64,000 bases of DNA from Holacanthus passer (Eukaryota; Chordata; Actinopteri; Pomacanthidae), in contig JAFREQ010000012.1 in the NCBI GenBank assembly GCA_025331565.1, forward strand, positions 11,336,501 to 11,400,500. Direction: 5' to 3'. This document shows, piece after piece, positions 61,957 through 64,000 of this stretch; the stretch's first letter is position 1; the number at the start of each line of letters is the position of its first letter. Position numbers and translations under genes: made by a program. Under the pieces are notes generated by a model. It was not told the DNA's origin, made no database searches, and saw nothing but the letters and a program-made list of their open reading frames with translations.

Positions 61957-64000
61957 CAGCCCATTTACTCTTCGTACTACCTGTGGTGCTTTCTGAGGCT
62001 GAGAAATGTTTACTTAGGTGCACCAGCTGTGGAGGTGTGTGTGCGTGTACGTGCATGTGTATGTAATAATAGATGTGTGCTGTGTCAACATGCTGCACCC
62101 CCTGCTATACATGTCATTCACCTCAAGCTTCTTCTGCACCGCACAAGTCCCTCCCACCCCCCAATTTGCATTCCTCCTCGCCCCTTTCCTCTCCTCGATC
62201 TCCTCCCTCGTCTTTCCCCACTTTGGATGACACTCATCCCCAATCTATTGCTTCAGAGGGCACCGCTCCTCCTGCTCTCCCTCCTATTTCTGACTCCTCT
62301 CTATCCTACATTACCACCCCCCCTCTTTACTCCCACAAGCCTCCAACCTCGGCCTGCGCCATATGTACGCCAGCAATTACAGAGCCGGTGTGCTCTACTG
62401 ATGTCAAACTGTCAGCCCTCTTTCTATACTCTTCCCTTCCTTCCTCCCTCTCCCTCTCTCCGGCCCTGGTAGGCTCGGGTACGCCCTAATTACACTCCGC
62501 ATCCTCCCCTCCTGCCAGCCACCATGCAGCAGAGTGGTGACAGCACAGGGGCATCATGGGAGCACCGAAGAGCTGTGAGTGTCAAAGAACAGAGTGCCGG
62601 AGCAGCCTATCAGGGGGAGAGTCCTCTGGAAGCCGAGGAGAGGATTGGTTCGGTCCCGTGCTGGAGCAGAGGGGAGAGGGCAAAGACAGAGACACACACA
62701 CACACACACTCATGTGCATTTAAGCACATGTGAGCACACACACAAACACACGCTCACACACGGCAGGCATGCACACACGAAAGACATGAAAGTACTTCAG
62801 GAGAATAAAACATGCTCCATCCCTCATGCCAGAGGGTGATCAGTGACACCCTTCTGAGGACGGGCGCAAGCTCTTGGTTGATAAAGAAAAATCTCACCGA
62901 GGAGCCGAATCAGAAACAACATGCTGGGCTCTTCAGTGGAAAACATGAAAGGCTAACATTTATCCTTTTTATGATTACAGGAAATCACATTCAAAAATTC
63001 AAAAATTGAACATAAATCGATTCCCCCCCCCCCTCAACATGTGTCCATGTTAATGTGTGCACACACCGAAGCATATATGCACATGTGCTTGTATATATGT
63101 GTGTGTATGAGTGTGTGTGCAGTTATAATGAAATGCAGGGGGTTGACTGTAGCAGAGACCTTTGATCCTTTAATATGAGAGAATAATTAAAGGAGCAACA
63201 ATCCCACAACACGGCTTCAGGAATACAGAACAGATACTCGATCACGCACAGCTACTGCATACTGTGCATACTCAATACACTTAGGCACTTAATGCGAGTA
63301 CTGCACATAAACATGGGGCATGAAAATATTCTCCTACAATGAAAATGCTGATAACATGCTTACATCATGCATCCCAAATGAAGGGAGAACGTATACTGTA
63401 GGTTTAATAAACACTTTCATGCTTGTGCAGTAAAAGGCTGTTAGCTCCTTGTATTGACGACGGGAGGCCGAAAGGCTTGGTGGAGCCTCAGTTCTTCCGT
63501 GGTCAGTCACAGCAGGGTGATCACTAACTGTGGTCACTACGCTGACTGGGCACAGCAGGCTGTGGTCACTGTGCCTTGGCCGGGCATAGCATGACACAGC
63601 TTCGGCCCGCGTGATGGGTGCTGTAATAACACTTCTGGTGATATGGGAGGATCTGTGGTGATCTCTGGGAGGATGAGTGTGAAATGGTTTTGTTTATTTC
63701 AGGTTTTGTGTGTACCAGATGGTTGGGGTTTACTGCATATTGTCGGATGAGTAGATGTCAGGTGAGTCACTATTAATGAATACAATAGCATCAATTTTGA
63801 CACACAGACTTACTGACTGTAATAAGGTGTTGTTCTGGGTGTCCCAGTTGTATTTGGTTAATTCTAGTCATCATAAGAGCCCAAAGTCAGACCAGCTTTT
63901 TTTAGCAGCCAAATTTCAGACAGAAATAACTTCACTGAAACAGAATAACTGAGAATCAGTGGATTTGCTTGCTGAGGCGAAGTAAATCTGTGCAGAGATT
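59967..64000 (-). other. Ephrin-A intron 1 (continues beyond window)
   Basis: 4 kb upstream of the receptor-binding exon. It holds a purine-rich stretch on the plus strand at about 60600-61500, CA/GT microsatellites at 61926-61954 and 62694-62708, and a pyrimidine-rich stretch at 62130-62460. I looked for an exon encoding a signal peptide followed by a VYWNSSN-like sequence on the minus strand and found none. Confidence 0.5.
61926..61954. repeat. (CA)n microsatellite
   Basis: About fourteen CA units in ephrin intron 1. Confidence 0.95.

Noticed and set aside
1..64000. Search for tRNA, rRNA, CRISPR, phage, toxin-antitoxin or other prokaryotic systems
   Set aside because: None seen; intron/exon structure and repeats show this is vertebrate nuclear DNA.

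Overview
The window is vertebrate nuclear DNA, almost certainly from a ray-finned (teleost) fish. It has small exons with canonical GT/AG junctions, long (CA/GT)n tracts, relics of fish-type hAT, Tc1/mariner and L1-like elements, and five genes that I recognise by translating and joining exons by hand. No operon, phage, CRISPR array or other prokaryotic feature is present.

Layout, left to right. (1) pbxip1, minus strand: non-coding first exon at about 8.65-8.75 kb, start codon at 6601, and nine coding exons plus the first 899 nt of a tenth, which runs off the left edge. (2) lenep, minus strand, 9825-10019: a 64-residue single-exon microprotein in the pbxip1-shc1 gap. (3) shc1, minus strand: twelve coding exons from 20269 to 13367 that rebuild a complete 595-residue p66-type adaptor. 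A candidate upstream first exon and promoter lie at about 31.24-31.5 kb. (4) flad1, plus strand: FAD synthase, a CCAAT-box promoter near 33.4 kb, coding exons from 34940 to 40168 (500 residues). (5) an ephrin-A gene, best match efna4, minus strand: exons at 59966-59668, 55905-55837, 50309-50283 and 49628-49540. Its signal-peptide exon must lie beyond the right edge or was missed.

From general knowledge, human 1q21.3-q22 carries PBXIP1, PYGO2, SHC1, CKS1B, FLAD1, LENEP, ZBTB7B, ADAM15 and EFNA4 in about this order. The window is therefore a compact syntenic block in which PYGO2, CKS1B, ZBTB7B and ADAM15 equivalents were not found, lenep lies on the other side of shc1, and the ephrin lies on the opposite strand to flad1. 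The genes are neighbours by ancestry, not partners in a pathway: pbxip1 is a nuclear/cytoskeletal interactor, shc1 a receptor-tyrosine-kinase adaptor, flad1 makes FAD, and the ephrin is a GPI-anchored Eph ligand.

The rest (20.3-33 kb, 40.4-49 kb and the ephrin introns) is non-coding: transposon relics, purine/pyrimidine tracts, microsatellites and a few patches that look like possible enhancers. I found no evidence of a previously undescribed multi-gene system. The best leads are the lenep microprotein, the missing p52 start in shc1, the Trp/Lys repeat exon of pbxip1, and two DNA transposons sitting next to splice sites.
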